Shown: in pieces, positions 43,556-54,769 of the stretch
How the letters are laid out: the number at the start of each line of letters is the position of its first letter
How positions within the stretch are numbered: the first letter of the stretch is position 1
From: Spirometra erinaceieuropaei
Taxonomy: Eukaryota; Platyhelminthes; Cestoda; Diphyllobothriidea; Diphyllobothriidae
Assembly (NCBI GenBank): GCA_902702965.1
Contig: CACRXP010000002.1
Coordinates: forward strand, 3,362,829-3,426,828
Direction: 5' to 3'
DNA: 64,000 nt
The notes under the pieces: model-generated
The model's input: the letters and a program-made list of their open reading frames with translations, nothing else
Told to the model about the DNA's origin: nothing
Databases searched by the model: none
Position numbers and translations under genes: made by a program

Positions 43556-44104
43556 ATGAGTTGTCACAAGGTTTTGTTTGGCATTGACATTGTATGACAT
43601 TTGACGCAGTTAATGCCAGATCTGGCTTCGCCAACGGCCACTGTCGCCTGAGAGGACAATCCCAGGTTCTGGTAAATTCTGTGTTCACTTTACAACATTG
43701 GATTGGGCCTTATGATTGCAGTGCACCGAGTTCACACACCTAAAGCTTAGTCGCTACACACTAAGCTGATTGCTCAAGCAAGATTTCTTGAACAATCAAT
43801 CTGAAATCCACCAGATGACTACCAGGCTCAATGAATTATGTATGCACGCAAGCCTTGATCTTCCTCTTGTGGGTTCCGAATCCATCGTGACTGCCAAGTT
43901 TTTCGCAAGTGGGTTAAAGGAATTACTCAAATCTGCCAAAAGCAGCTATTATTTAGGTGCTTCTGGTAGTCATCTGGTGGGTTCTGGATTGATTGCTTGG
44001 GAAATCCTGGGTGAGACTCATTTATGTGGCCTCCTCGACAGGACATGGGAATAGGTACGTCCCGCCAAGTAATAAAGGTGAACCTGCGCATAATTCCGAA
44101 AAGG

Positions 44105-44350
44105 ACGAAATGTTGCCGTGTCCTAAACCCACCAATAACCCTGATGTAAAACTAGACCGTTGCCCTAAGCTCGACCTTAACCCTACCCTAAACCTTGATT
44201 GTGCGGTTAACCCTAACCCCTTAACTCAACCCTGAACTCGATCCTGACTCACCGCTCTGTTAACTTTAAATCTAGTGCTAAAACGGATCCTTAACCGAAC
44301 CCTAATCCTGGCCATAAATTTAACCCTTATTTCACTGACAGTTGGTTCAA
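44105..44350 (+). repeat. C-rich telomere-like degenerate tract
   Basis: Units such as CCCTAAACC, TTAACCCTAACCCC and TAACCCTTA occur irregularly over about 240 bp, the complement of the G-rich tract at 32.4-32.8 kb. Confidence 0.5.
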
Positions 44351-44457
44351 AGTTACCCTTATTGCAGGCGGTTCCTATCCCCATGTCCTGTTTAGGGGGC
44401 CACATATGTTAGTCCTACCAAGTTCTGCTTGGGCACTCGTCTATCTTCATCGAACTA

Positions 44458-45427
44458 CAGTGCGTGACCGATCTCATGAAATGTTGGCCGAAATTCTGAA
44501 ATTCGTTTTCGATTAGGAAGGATTACTTAGGTGGATTTTTTATAATGATTATCTTGCGGCATAATCCTATAAATTTTCAGACTCGACAAGATGTCGACTT
44601 TTGAATGCATTTCTTTTCGACTTCCTGCAGAAACTGTACTCGGTAAAGAGTAGCTGCCTAAGTAGCATGCATTTTTCGCATTGATCTTCGAGGGTCGTAT
44701 AAATTCGAATAAATTTCATAGAAAACATGGACAAGAAATGGTTTCTTTTACTCATTTGATTGAGAATTACGTCATCTTTATATTGTATACTTGAAGAAGG
44801 AGTATAATTAGGTTTTGAAAAAGTTTTATAATTCCCGAATAAAAGGGGCCTGATCAACTGTTGCGTTAGCGCTTGGTGGTTTCAGTCTACAAGATGCATG
44901 CGTTCCGTGTATGGAAAATCACATATCCTTCTATGCCTTTAAAAAGGTGCCATAAAGAGTCCATAAAATTTTGCAATGGATGCGGATTATGTTGTAATTT
45001 CATGAGGAGCTGTGGTAAACGAACAGGTACGATGCTGCGTAAATGGAAATCTCATAATTAGAAGTTTTTTAAACATACTTATACTCCTTCTTCAAGTATA
45101 CAATATAGCATGACGTGATTCTCAATCAAATGGGTAAAAGAAAGTATTTCTTGTCTATGTTTTATATGAAATATATTTGAATTTATAAAAACATCGAAAA
45201 TCAATGCGAAAACTGTATGTTACTAGAGCAGTCACTCTTTACCGAGTACGGTTTCTACAGAAGGTAGAAAATAAGTGCATTTAAAAGTCGAAATCTTGCC
45301 GAGTCTGAAAAGTTATAGGATTACGCCGCAAGATAATCATTATTACAAATCCACCTAAGTAATCCCTCCTAATCGAAAACGCATTTCAGAATTTCGGCCG
45401 ACATTTCATGAGATCGGTCACGCACTG
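44458..45427. mobile_element. TA-flanked palindromic foldback MITE (970 bp)
   Basis: Starts CAGTGCGTGACCGATCTCAT and ends ...GAGATCGGTCACGCACTG; TA flanks at 44456-44457 and 45428-45429. Arms are inverse along nearly the whole length with a small centre near 44.9 kb. Confidence 0.83.
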
Positions 45428-45469
45428 TAAGTGGATTCCATACGTTGCAGTAGGCTGGGATGGTAACTT

Positions 45470-45610
45470 GACCCAAATGTGAATAGTCACAGGCCTCCTG
45501 GTCGAGGCATCATGGTTCAGGTGGCTAGAGGGCCGTTTGTACTCCAGCCTTGCCCTTGCTGTTGAATCCCACCGAGGCTGATGAGTTTTTCAAAAATGGA
45601 TCAAATGAGT
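45470..45610 (+). mobile_element. Degenerate tRNA-like SINE (family T)
   Basis: CAGGCCTCCTGGTCGAGGCA, GTTCAGGTGGCTAGAG, TGTACTCCAGCCTTGCCC and GAATCCCACCGAGGC keep the order of the family, with many changes and a lost B-box start. Confidence 0.55.
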
Positions 45611-46559
45611 ACTGGGGATTATCTTTTGATCTCCAACTTATGTTAATCGGAGTTTTGTCCAAAACAGCCTTGTTCCGAGCTGCTACTGGTATCTTTTCCA
45701 CTGTTGATGACACACGCCCGCTTGATAGTCAGAACTTTGTGTAGTCGTCATTAGAGTGAGGAAATTTTGGTCCGAAAACAACACCCTGGTAAAACCCCGT
45801 CTTTAGCTGTGGTCCCCTACTTCGGCTGTCCAACAATGCTGGAGATGAGAGAGTCGTCCGGTGGGCAAGGTGGGCTCAGTGGCGGTTAGGGCAGCCGACA
45901 CGCTGCCGACTCTGAGTGTTCGTACCTAAGTTATCCATTACATAGGCATTCGCTTGCAGACACACAAATAAGTTATTAGTATTAGACGATGGATGGAAGA
46001 TGTAAACAGTTTATTGGGCGTGAAAGATAATGTATAACAGGGAATTGTCGCTGAAACCCGGTTGGCAAAAACGAACGATAGAAAAATAGTCGTGAAAGAA
46101 AACATTAGAAACTCGGTATGTACAAGGAAACACGCAAAACGCAAAAGACGAAAGAGTAGACGACATAAGAACCAACGTACAGCAAAAACAGATAAACGAA
46201 AAAAATGCCGACGATTGGTCTTATCGGATCGATGGTCACGGGTGATCGACACGAGTGAGTAGTCCTCATGATCGATCTACAAACGAGTGAGTGCCATTAA
46301 AACAAAGGGGGTTTTGTCCGTCAGGTCTGCTGGGGTGTTACATATGCGAGGGTCAGTCAGCGTCAGCTTCTTCAGTTGATTGGGTGACTTCAGAGTTCGT
46401 GGACGTCTGTGATTGACCATCCGGGAGGGGGGCTGCATGTGCGCATGCTCCAGACGCTCGGGGGCCGTGACCACATGATTCCTGGCGCGATGTTATTGCC
46501 AGGACAGGGGGCGAATTCATACGCGTTCGAGGCGTTACAGTTCTGCAGGGAAGTGCGGG

Positions 46560-47285
46560 CTTCTTTGACCTCAGCTGCTCCAGCTTCGACCTGACCATCA
46601 GCTCGGAGAAGACAGCGGTCCGACACCACTAGACACCAGCTGCTGACTACACCGAATTTCGCGTCAAATTCAGTGGGACTCGACTCAGAGCAGTAGAGGA
46701 ATTCGCGTACATTGGGTGGGCGTATAATTTTAAGAAACATTATATCAGCTCTCGGATTGAGATTATAAAGCTTCATTCCGACTCAGTTACTACAAGTGAA
46801 CGCATTAATTTCCGGGGAGATTAGAGGCCAAACTATAATTATCGGCGACGAAATCGCAGGTGGGATCTTCAAAGCCAACGAGGCTTCCGGTCGACTAAAG
46901 CGCTCCGTCTGGAGCCGTCACGGCATTCTTCTCAATACCAGGGCATGCCGGGATGTCGTTATGAAAACACACTTTTACGAGACGCAGACCTGAACTGTCT
47001 GAGGTTCAAGCAAGAAGACTCAATTACTTTTATGTCAGCTGCTTCAGAAGAATCCTGACTATGAAGCGGCAGGATAAGGCTTACTGACACGGGGATTATG
47101 GATAGAACCAGCGTCCTCAGTATCCACGCCATGTTGAGGCAGATACAACTGCGATGAAACGGTCATGTAGCGGGAATGGACGACGAGCGTCCAAAATGGA
47201 GCAGCCATCTTCAAAGCCGACCGAGTAGCCGTTGCCAAAACAAAGAACGAGACCCTCAAGACTCAAATGTCAGGAGCTAGCGGCC
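46560..47285 (+). mobile_element. RTE-type LINE 3' fragment
   Basis: On the + strand: FDLTISSEKTAVRHH (46.6 kb), a stretch matching DDEVA.RI.KA..A.GRL (IGDEIAGGIFKANEASGRLK), SVWSRHGILLNT (46.9 kb), RTSVLSIHAMLRQIQLR and NGHVAGMDDERP (47.1-47.2 kb). This is the C-terminal block downstream of the RT, in the order known for flatworm RTEs. Stops and frameshifts are frequent. Confidence 0.68.
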
Positions 47286-47399
47286 CCAGTACCCAGACTT
47301 CTCCTCCAGGTCAACTGCGTCGGCGGACATCCCAGGAGCTAATCTGCACCTGCTGGACGTCTGCGGTGTAGTGACAAACAACACACCGACGGTTCGACC

Positions 47400-47840
47400 G
47401 TCCTTGACGACAATGTCCACCGTGAGCTCCACAAAAAAGTGAGGCAGACACGGTGGCTTGTGCGGGAATTAGTTTATAGTGGTAGTAGACTTGAGCAGCA
47501 TCTATCGCACTCTCTCCTCTTCCTCGCCCACCTGGGCCCGGTGTCAAGACAAAGTCAAAAAGACCGGAGGTGAGAGAGGGTGAAGGTGGGTGGCACGTTC
47601 GAGCCCGCATCTTGACGCTCCACTCCACACCCCCTGGTCCACGCAGCAAACGACCAGCTTTTTAACCAACAACAACAACAACAATGGGATGGGTGGCAGG
47701 GGGTTCCAGGGTGCACGATGTCTGCCGACAACCGGGTCTGCCACCGCAACCCGAAACGTTGGCGTTGGTTGTGGTGGGCATTCCGATAACACCTGCCAGA
47801 ATCTGATATGCCCCCCGTGTTGATCCAGCGCATCTACCAC
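47400..47840 (-). repeat. Dispersed repeat family A, inverse long copy
   Basis: Reverse complement of the unit at 39.47-39.88 kb, including (AAC)n at 47668-47682 and GTTCGAGCCCGCATC. The identity is high, so the two copies are younger than most of the family. Confidence 0.65.
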
Positions 47841-47869
47841 GTGGTCCGTTTGGGGGCACAAACAACACA

Positions 47870-48980
47870 CCACTACCGCAACCACTAACATCACCAGTGA
47901 TAACACACCTTCCATTCCGTAACTCGTCCTGCTATCGCCCCCACTATCAGAAATGTGGAGACTGGCACAACCTGCCCTCATTGAGACCGTACATTTGGAT
48001 CAAGAGTCCGTCCGGTCGGTCACTTGGAGATCTGTTGCTCAGAGACAGATAAATCAGTACCGGTAGCCCTACCCTACACGCATCACACATGCCTCGCCTG
48101 CTTGCAATGCCCCAGGAAATGCAAACATCTCCCTGAGCCTTTTCGGCCTTATGCATATACGCCCACAATGACGAAGGGTATCTGGTCATCCGATGGGTCT
48201 ATCCATCCATAAGCTCCTGCATGAAAATCTGCGGTGAAACACCGCAGTTTCGACTCCGTCACCACACCTCGCACTACTTATCCACACACGCCTCACTAGG
48301 CCACATATGAACCGCGCACATTCCACTCCGAGTGAATTTATTCTATAGCGGGCAGCCATCATGACCGGTCTGGCGTCATTGTTTGAGACCTCGCTGCCTT
48401 AAGGTCCTTCATCCCTTTGCAGTGAGCCGTCCCAGATGCGCTGATCTGAAGTCACACGACCGACAGCTCGGACATACCTGCGTCCGCACAGCTGCAGCTG
48501 CCCATGAGGCCACTTGAGCGCGCCGCCTCCCTGTAACCACAACCTAAGCCACTGGGACACCACCCCTCGGCAAATGCAACACACGCTGACCGGCTACCAC
48601 TTGAGCTTGGCCCACAAGCCTACATAAGCGGCTGCCACCACTATCTCAGGGACTCTCAGGCATGACTGGACGCAGTCAACACCAGCCCTGGCTTCGCCAG
48701 TGGCCACTGCCGCCTGAGAGGACAACTCCGGGTTCTGTGCACAATAAACCCCTCATTCTGGTGCCTTCTGTCTTCTCCCTACAACTTGGGATCTGACCCG
48801 ACGATAGTAGCGCACAGACAGGATCCACATTCTCACCGTCTGCCGCAACAATTCCTCCCTCCTGAAGTAGGCAGGGGATACACTTACTACTGATGATATG
48901 TCAAGCTAAATGTCCCACGACAAAGCATATACATCCCATATATGTGGGAATCATGTCCTTTAGTATACTATGGCACACGA
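47870..48980. other. Unassigned DNA with one shared block
   Basis: A block CTGGCTTCGCCAGTGGCCAC followed by TGCCGCCTGAGAGGACAA (48690-48725) recurs at 43624-43660 with few changes, so part of this region is a dispersed repeat. No coding frame was supported. Confidence 0.4.
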
Positions 48981-49254
48981 GGTGTGAACTAGCTCGTGTG
49001 TGGCACGCGCAGACGAACCGTTTAGCTTTGTCAGCCAGCGCGGACCATCCCACCACCAACTGGTCGGTAGGCTCAGACAGTCGACTGGGGCATTGGAAAG
49101 GGTAGACTGAGTGGGACCAACAATACACCTGCAATCCACCCCCACGACAAATCAGCACTTTCCTGACTATGATACTGGCTTGTGCCATACATTCGTGCGC
49201 TGTTCATTCAGTCAACATTTTACCGCATTCTTATATATAATTTACAGAATTAGT

Positions 49255-49860
49255 CAGTTCTGTGTTCCCATTAGTTGTTCCAAACCTCGCTTGACTCCTC
49301 CCCTTCACTCAAGTAGTTTTTCAATCGCCCACTTTAAGAAGTTCACGGGTTTTGACGCAACGAAGCCATCTATCCAATATTGGAGATCTGCGTCGTTTCT
49401 GAGGGATACTCCGGACAAATTTTTTTTGAGTGACAGGAAAAAGATGGTAATCCGATGTAGCAGGGTGCGGAGAGTATGATGAATGTGAAAGAACCTCTCA
49501 GCCAAGCTGTTCAATGCAATTTTTACGAATTTTGCGACGTGAGACCTGGCATTGTTATGTTGCGAAAAGACATAATCTCCACTAACCGTTTTATCTGGGC
49601 GGCGAAGCTGTTGACCGTAAATATTCTCATTAATGCTTTGATTCATTTCAACCGATTCATAATAGATAACTTCTTCTATATCCAACCAGACACATGGCAT
49701 TCCCTTTCGAGGTTAAAGATCAGGTTTGGTTCGAGGTGTGGTTTGCTTATTGGGGTTCAGTCATTTTTTTCATTGTTTCATATTAACGCATAAACACCAG
49801 CTTTCATCGCCAGTGTTAATAAGCTTAAAAAAATAGTTTACTTTGTTGTCGTACCAGTAA
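49255..49860 (-). pseudogene. mariner transposase pseudogene
   Basis: The - strand reads, with stops in the first part, INTGDESW (49.83 kb), KGMPCVWLDIEEVIYYE (49.66 kb), SQHNNARSHVAKFVKIALNS (49.53 kb), FFLSLKKNLSG and LQYWIDGFVASKPVNFLKWA (49.33-49.38 kb). This is the C-terminal two thirds of a mariner (Tc1/mariner superfamily) transposase: first catalytic Asp in TGDE(S/K)W, second normally in HDNARPH but Asn here, and the F..SL end. The lost Asp and stops show it is inactive. Confidence 0.85.
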
Positions 49861-49879
49861 TGGGGCACAAACATTTCCA

Positions 49880-50460
49880 CGCCGAATCTTGCTGTCCTTA
49901 TTCAAAGCGTAAGGAACCCAGGAACCGAGCTTTTGGACCCTTCCCGTCGATTGCAGATGTTGAGCTATTGTTGGTTCTCAGCATCCCATCTCTCGAGGCG
50001 TGGTTCTCCGATGCCCACTCTATCAACAGGCATCTGGACCTTCCCGCAGCTTACAAAGTCCTACGTCATCACAATGGTTGAGCTCAGGACCAAACAACCA
50101 CGCCGGACTTAAGAAGGCCGTACGGAGATAGCCTGACGCTGAGTTTACTCGGTGAGGAAGAACAAGAACCGCCAGACCGACCGCCCGACAAAGGTTCAAT
50201 CAGCTCCCCTCGACGGAGTGGTGACTTACAAAGCACACAGGCAAAACGCCCGCCAACCATCTCCCGAGAGGCCGAGGCAGCGAGAGGAGAGAAAAATCGA
50301 TCAGCATGAGGCCGAGCAACACAACATGCCACTTTACATTAAATTTCTGATCGATTAAGTGCATTTTATGCTTTGACAATGAAGAGCCGACCCAGCTCTT
50401 TGAAACGTCAGCATTTAAATAAACCTGTTCCGGAGAGCCTATCCTCTTCTTCTTTAAATA
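49880..50460 (+). mobile_element. Decayed Penelope-like element 3' end
   Basis: LEAWFSDAHSINRHLDLPAA followed by YKVLRHHN (about 49.99-50.08 kb), then a non-coding end shared with 5.39-5.75 kb, including CGAGAGGCCGAGGCAGCGAG. A hammerhead-like motif stands at 50370-50413. Confidence 0.75.
50370..50413 (+). ncRNA. Hammerhead-like motif of PLE (mutated core)
   Basis: TTGACAA (two changes from CTGANGA), stem II AAGAGC with GCTCTT, GAAA, C, GTC, AGC. The stem is intact but the core A replaces the invariant G, so it is likely dead. Confidence 0.4.
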
Positions 50461-50619
50461 ATCAACCCGGATCTCTCAAATTTGCCAATCTGAACAAATT
50501 CTACAAGCGCTTAGCTATAAGGACAAAATGACGTATAACATGGGTGTATCAGACAAATTATAACATGGCAAAATTTTGAATTACTGAAAAACTAGGGGAA
50601 TAGGCAGCGCCATTTTTTG

Positions 50620-51000
50620 CGCATGTAGTTGATTCAGGACATCGTGTGGACCCCGCTGAAGCATTTCGTGTGATTTACAAGGTCCCCTCGAGCTACCCTA
50701 AGCTACTGGGCCAGCGCCTGTTGGCAACAGCAGAAGCGACCGTCATCAGGTTACGAGAATCGACCCTATGCGCCTAGAAGAACCTCGTTCAGGCTCCGCG
50801 CTTACCGTGGTCAAAGGTTGACTAACCACATACAACTTTCTGCGCCCTTCCGCTCTTGCCTAGCCTGTATTTTCAAAACTAACTTTTATCGATTTTTTCA
50901 CTCCTTGTACCCCGTCCCACATAACTGTACTGACCTGACGAGAAGTTATCGAAAGCAACGGTCGCTCGCCACCGTTTCTTCTGAATTAAAAAACGCACGA
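50620..51000 (+). mobile_element. PLE 3' fragment, lineage of 17.2-17.7 kb
   Basis: DSGHRVDPAEAFRVIYKVPS, SYPKLLGQRLLATAEATVIR and a stop in place of the Gln of LCAQKN, followed by the shared end CATAACTGTACTGACCTGAC and GAGAAGTTATCGAAAGCAAC. It is truncated at its 5' side. Confidence 0.72.
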
Positions 51001-51189
51001 ACTCATGAAAAAAACCCCAGTAAACGTGGCGCGTTTGAATCCGTCACGACTTGTTAGGAGTCGTGACTCACGAAACTGTTACTTGAGGGGGATTACCCCG
51101 GTCACTATGGGTGTATGTTGGAGTGTTTGGAGGACTAAGATTCAGGCTGCAGTGGCTTCTCCTCAACGCAGCCCTTATGGAACCCCACT

Positions 51190-51480
51190 CATGCGTGATC
51201 CCAGACGTCCTCACTAAGGCCTGGTACATGTTTGGCAGGCGTAGAAGGTCTGTTTAGCTTTGTCAGCCTCCGCGCACGCACCCACCGCCGGTCGCCCTTA
51301 CGTTGTCTTGCCGTCAGGCGTAAAGTTCGTGGGAAAAGACTGAGTGCAACAGATGCGGCGTAAGTTCGCCTCACCGCGAACTAATGATTACGCAAGCCAC
51401 CAGTGCTGCGCCCTCTTTGTGGTGTATGCGGTGAACTCGCCGCTTGCAACGATCGACTTGTCATCCGAACGACGTGTCCA
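51190..51480 (+). repeat. Dispersed repeat family A, degenerate copy
   Basis: GGCAGGCGTAGAAGGTCTG, TTTAGCTTTGTCAGCC and a GCGCCCTCTTTGTGGTG end match the family order. Confidence 0.4.
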
Positions 51481-51829
51481 CCAGTAAGCAGACGGATCTG
51501 TTACCGGTCTGGTGGACGTTACGAAAACAAACCAGTAGCGTAGATAAGCGTAATTCTCGGCGGTATTCGAATATAAGCTAATTAAGCGGAGGAGAAACTA
51601 GAGAACTGAACAAAAAACTCCATCTAGCGCAGTCGAGGTTGAACTCTTTCTTGGGTTCCCATGCACGCTGCCAGATGGAATAATTACGTGGCACACCTTG
51701 CAGTATCAGGTTATTTATTCGTTCTCCACTTTGGCAACCAGACGATCCCTTTTTGGGTGCCCGCAAGGACATTAGTTTGCAAGCTTTGTGTCCTTCCGAC
51801 GTCCCCACACTTGTAAACAGTGAAGTCTG

Positions 51830-51866
51830 AAGAGGAAGAAGAAGAAGAAGAAGAAGAAGAAGAAGA
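51830..51866 (+). repeat. (GAA)n microsatellite at a PLE end
   Basis: About ten GAA/AGA units. It stands directly at the 3' end of the - strand PLE copy; the + copy at 52.9 kb also ends in a short (TTC)n, so the run belongs to the element tail. Confidence 0.85.
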
Positions 51867-51867
51867 G

Positions 51868-52650
51868 GGGTCGAGCACCGGAACACTTCGTTTATTGTCC
51901 TGAGCTTTCGAACTCGTGCAGGAGTCTACCGTCAGAGATAGTAGCAACAACAGAACAAGCGGCAGTCATAGGGTATGTGGACCAATCATCGACCAACGGC
52001 GAAAGACTGGAGGTGACTGCGCAGAGCTCTGTACGCGGGCGACAGATCGATAAATCGATTGACCGAGTTCTTATCCGAGGCCCAGCCTTCATTTAACATT
52101 CGGCCCACCTTGTTTCCGGCATGGACGATTATCTTGGTGGTTGCGAAGTTAAACTCGTGATCCATTTCGTAGGTGTGGGCGGCAACTCTTGATAATGAGT
52201 CGCCTCGTCGCACAGCCAGCTTATGTTCGTGTATGCGCAACCCGAGCATGCGTCCAGTCTGGCCTGTGTAATAACAAGGACAGTTTTGACATGAGATGCG
52301 CTACACTACTCCAGATTGCTCCTCAGGCTTTAACCGGTCTTTAATTTTCATGACCCTACTGCTCATGGTGGCTTTGGGGCGGTGTGCAATTCCAACACCT
52401 GGCTCCGCAGCAATGTACTCGGTCGCTTCTGAAACGTCCTTGATGTATGGCAGAGAATGCCGTATCGTTGATGGTGTTTATGTTTGAGTCCTCTGGGGGG
52501 CAACCGCGTAAGCAGCGACTTATGAATACCCTCGAATAGCTATTGTGCACAAACTGGTCGCGTAGATAACGGGCCTCACGTGCTCTGTCCTCCGGTTTGC
52601 TGCAATGGGTCACGAGTTTAACTTCGCAACCACCAAGATAATCGTCCATG
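51868..52650 (-). mobile_element. Penelope-like element copy, long arm of a head-to-head pair
   Basis: On the - strand: RAREARYLRDQFVHNSYSRV, CRLCRGCPPED-like region, then RISCQNCPC(Y)YTGQTGRML, IHEHKLAVRRGDSLSRVAAH, FATTKIIVHAGNKVGRMLNE, and ASDKNSVNRFIDLSPAYRAL before the stop. The GIY-YIG part (52249-51986) is an open frame. Upstream frames are shifted. The 3' end has a hammerhead-like motif (51899-51938) and the (GAA)n tail. Confidence 0.83.
51899..51938 (-). ncRNA. Hammerhead-like motif of PLE (pair, - arm)
   Basis: - strand: CTGACGG (last core base G instead of A), stem II GACTC with GAGTT, GAAA, GCTC, AGG. AGCT is self-complementary. It is the same sequence as the + arm. Confidence 0.5.
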
Positions 52651-52915
52651 CCGGAAACAAGGTGGGCCGAATGTTAAATGAAGGCTGGGCCTCGGATAAG
52701 AACTCGGTCAATCGATTTATCGATCTGTCGCCCGCGTACAGAGCTCTGCGCAGTCACCTCCAGTCTTTCGCCGTTGGTCGATGATTGGTCCACATACCCT
52801 ATGACTGCCGCTTGTTCTGTTGTTGCTACTATCTCTGACGGTAGACTCCTGCACGAGTTCGAAAGCTCAGGACAATAAACAAAATGTTCCGGTGCCTGAC
52901 CCCTCTTCTTCTTCG
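52605..52915 (+). mobile_element. Penelope-like element copy, short arm of the head-to-head pair
   Basis: From CACGAGTTTAACTTCGCAAC to the TTC run this is a near-perfect reverse complement of 51868-52160: it encodes the same FATTKIIVHAGNKVGRMLNE to FAVGR-stop end and carries the same hammerhead-like motif (52832-52871). Only the last quarter of the element is present. Confidence 0.83.
52832..52871 (+). ncRNA. Hammerhead-like motif of PLE (pair, + arm)
   Basis: CTGACGG (52835-52841), stem II GACTC/GAGTT, GAAA (52861-52864), GCTC, AGG, then ACAATAAAC. The shared G in the core suggests that the defect predates the duplication of the two arms. Confidence 0.5.
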
Positions 52916-52929
52916 CTTATGCATGCACC

Positions 52930-54320
52930 TGGAACTCAAAAGTTCGCCTGCAGTAAACTCCTCAAAAAGGCCCACTACAAACCCTTGAGCAGTACTAAGT
53001 TGGTGGTGAGTTGTGTCTCATACTACTTTCACACGCGCGCGCTTACCAGCAAATATGTCAGGCCTTCCGCTCATAATCTGACTCACCCAAAGGGGGCGTA
53101 GGAGACTGCAGCGGGACCTTGTGGGAGGACGCTGCTCAACAGCCTAATGAGTAAACGCATTAAGGGTGCGCTGCAGCCCCTGAATTGGCGTGAACTTTAG
53201 CAGCACAGGTACAGCGAGACTGTTTTTGCCAATTACGGAACCATCCGGGTGAGGTGAGTGTAGTTGAGAGACCGGAGACGTGTGACAAGCTGCCTGTCAT
53301 TTGGCTGAATCTAACTGCCAGAACATGAGTTGAGCATAAAAGTGGCGTAAGGCCGTTGTTGTGCATATAATTCTTGTTAAAATCTCACGCTACCTTTGTG
53401 TCATAACAGTCAGAGGCTGACAAAGGACCATGAGAATGTGTGTCGAGGGCAGAGCGCATAGTTTATTGTGACCGTGTGGAGGAATGCGCTACTGCAGTCT
53501 CCCCTGCAGTCTGGACCTGATAAAAAAAAGCGGAAAACGGACTTCGATGCCCTACGAGGTTCCATGGCGTTGGACACGACGCTCAAGCTGCCGCGTCCGC
53601 ACTACTTTCCTCTTGGACCGGCCAACGGTACGCGATGCACTCGCGCGTGCTCACAACTACTGCCCTTAAGTGCGTGTAGCATGCCCTAGACGCAGACTTT
53701 CAGGCTGCGCTAAACCATTGTGCGCCCAATTCCATCATCCGCTGTCTGACAAGCCCTAACAGTCGACCGGTTCATGAGAGGGGGAAGCCAACACAGGGTG
53801 ATCCATCGTCATGAAGAATCGTCGCATCCTTCAATAAAATAAATCTGATGCCCTTAAATTTATCACGCCGCGCTGTTGGTCGTGGGCTGGAAGGGTCGAT
53901 CCTTCGCAGGACTTAAGACAGGTTGCAATGCCTCCTTCTGAATGTAGCCCTCATGGCATTCTGGCCTATGTGAGATCCGAACCATCCCTATAGTGGCCTG
54001 CATCACACAACAGCATAACCCACCATCAGCATCCAATTTCCACCTCCCGCGAAAGTAAGGAAGTGTGCATCACGACGCCCTCCCCATGCGGCCCATCTGC
54101 TGCATGTGTGATTCGAGTTTGAGACTATCAGGGCGAGTCAAATGCTGTGGCTTGAAAGGCTGCAAACTGAGGCCCTAACTCAGTCCACGTAGTCTGTCCA
54201 GTTGTGTGTGTGTGTGTGTTTGCGTGGGCTGAGAGCCAGGCTGAAGCGGCTCTTTAACGTGACCTACGACACTCTCACGCATGTGTGATGCACGCCGCTC
54301 AACCCCCGTTGCGTGAAATG
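52930..54320. other. No gene recognised
   Basis: GC-balanced DNA with short frames only; a (GT)n run occurs at 54203-54219. Confidence 0.4.
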
Positions 54321-54329
54321 CTGGTGCTT

Positions 54330-54600
54330 GTGTTTGGAGGGCCAGATCGTGCATGTGACGCGCGCAGACAAGTTCACTACGTCAGCCACCGCGCCCATTT
54401 CCCGCATCAGTCAACCGACCGGCTCGGACACTGGCTGGGGCCTGGAGTTGGGAAGGGAGAGTGAGATCGACGACTCAGCGCATTTTCCCCACTATAAACA
54501 ATCTGACGCGCTTGGACCTATCACGGTGCGCTAAAAGCCGTGGCTTAGAAGGTTGCCAACTGACGGAATAACTTAGATTTCACAGTCGGTCCAGTGCTGT
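54330..54600 (+). repeat. Dispersed repeat family A copy
   Basis: GACGCGCGCAGACAAGTTC, CACTATAAACAATCTGACGC and GCGCTAAAAGCCGTGGCTT repeat the order seen at 3.69-4.1 kb. Confidence 0.55.
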
Positions 54601-54769
54601 GTGTCGTGTAGAGTGGCCGGCTGGTGGTCTAGAAGTCAGGCTATAATAGCTCCTTCCTAATGTGGCCTTTATGGCACTCACATTCCGTGGGGTCCGATCC
54701 GGGTGTGACGGTGCGCCTAGGTGCGGTTTTGGCCGCGTCAGCCCCTTCTGTTGTTTTTGGTTTAAAAAA

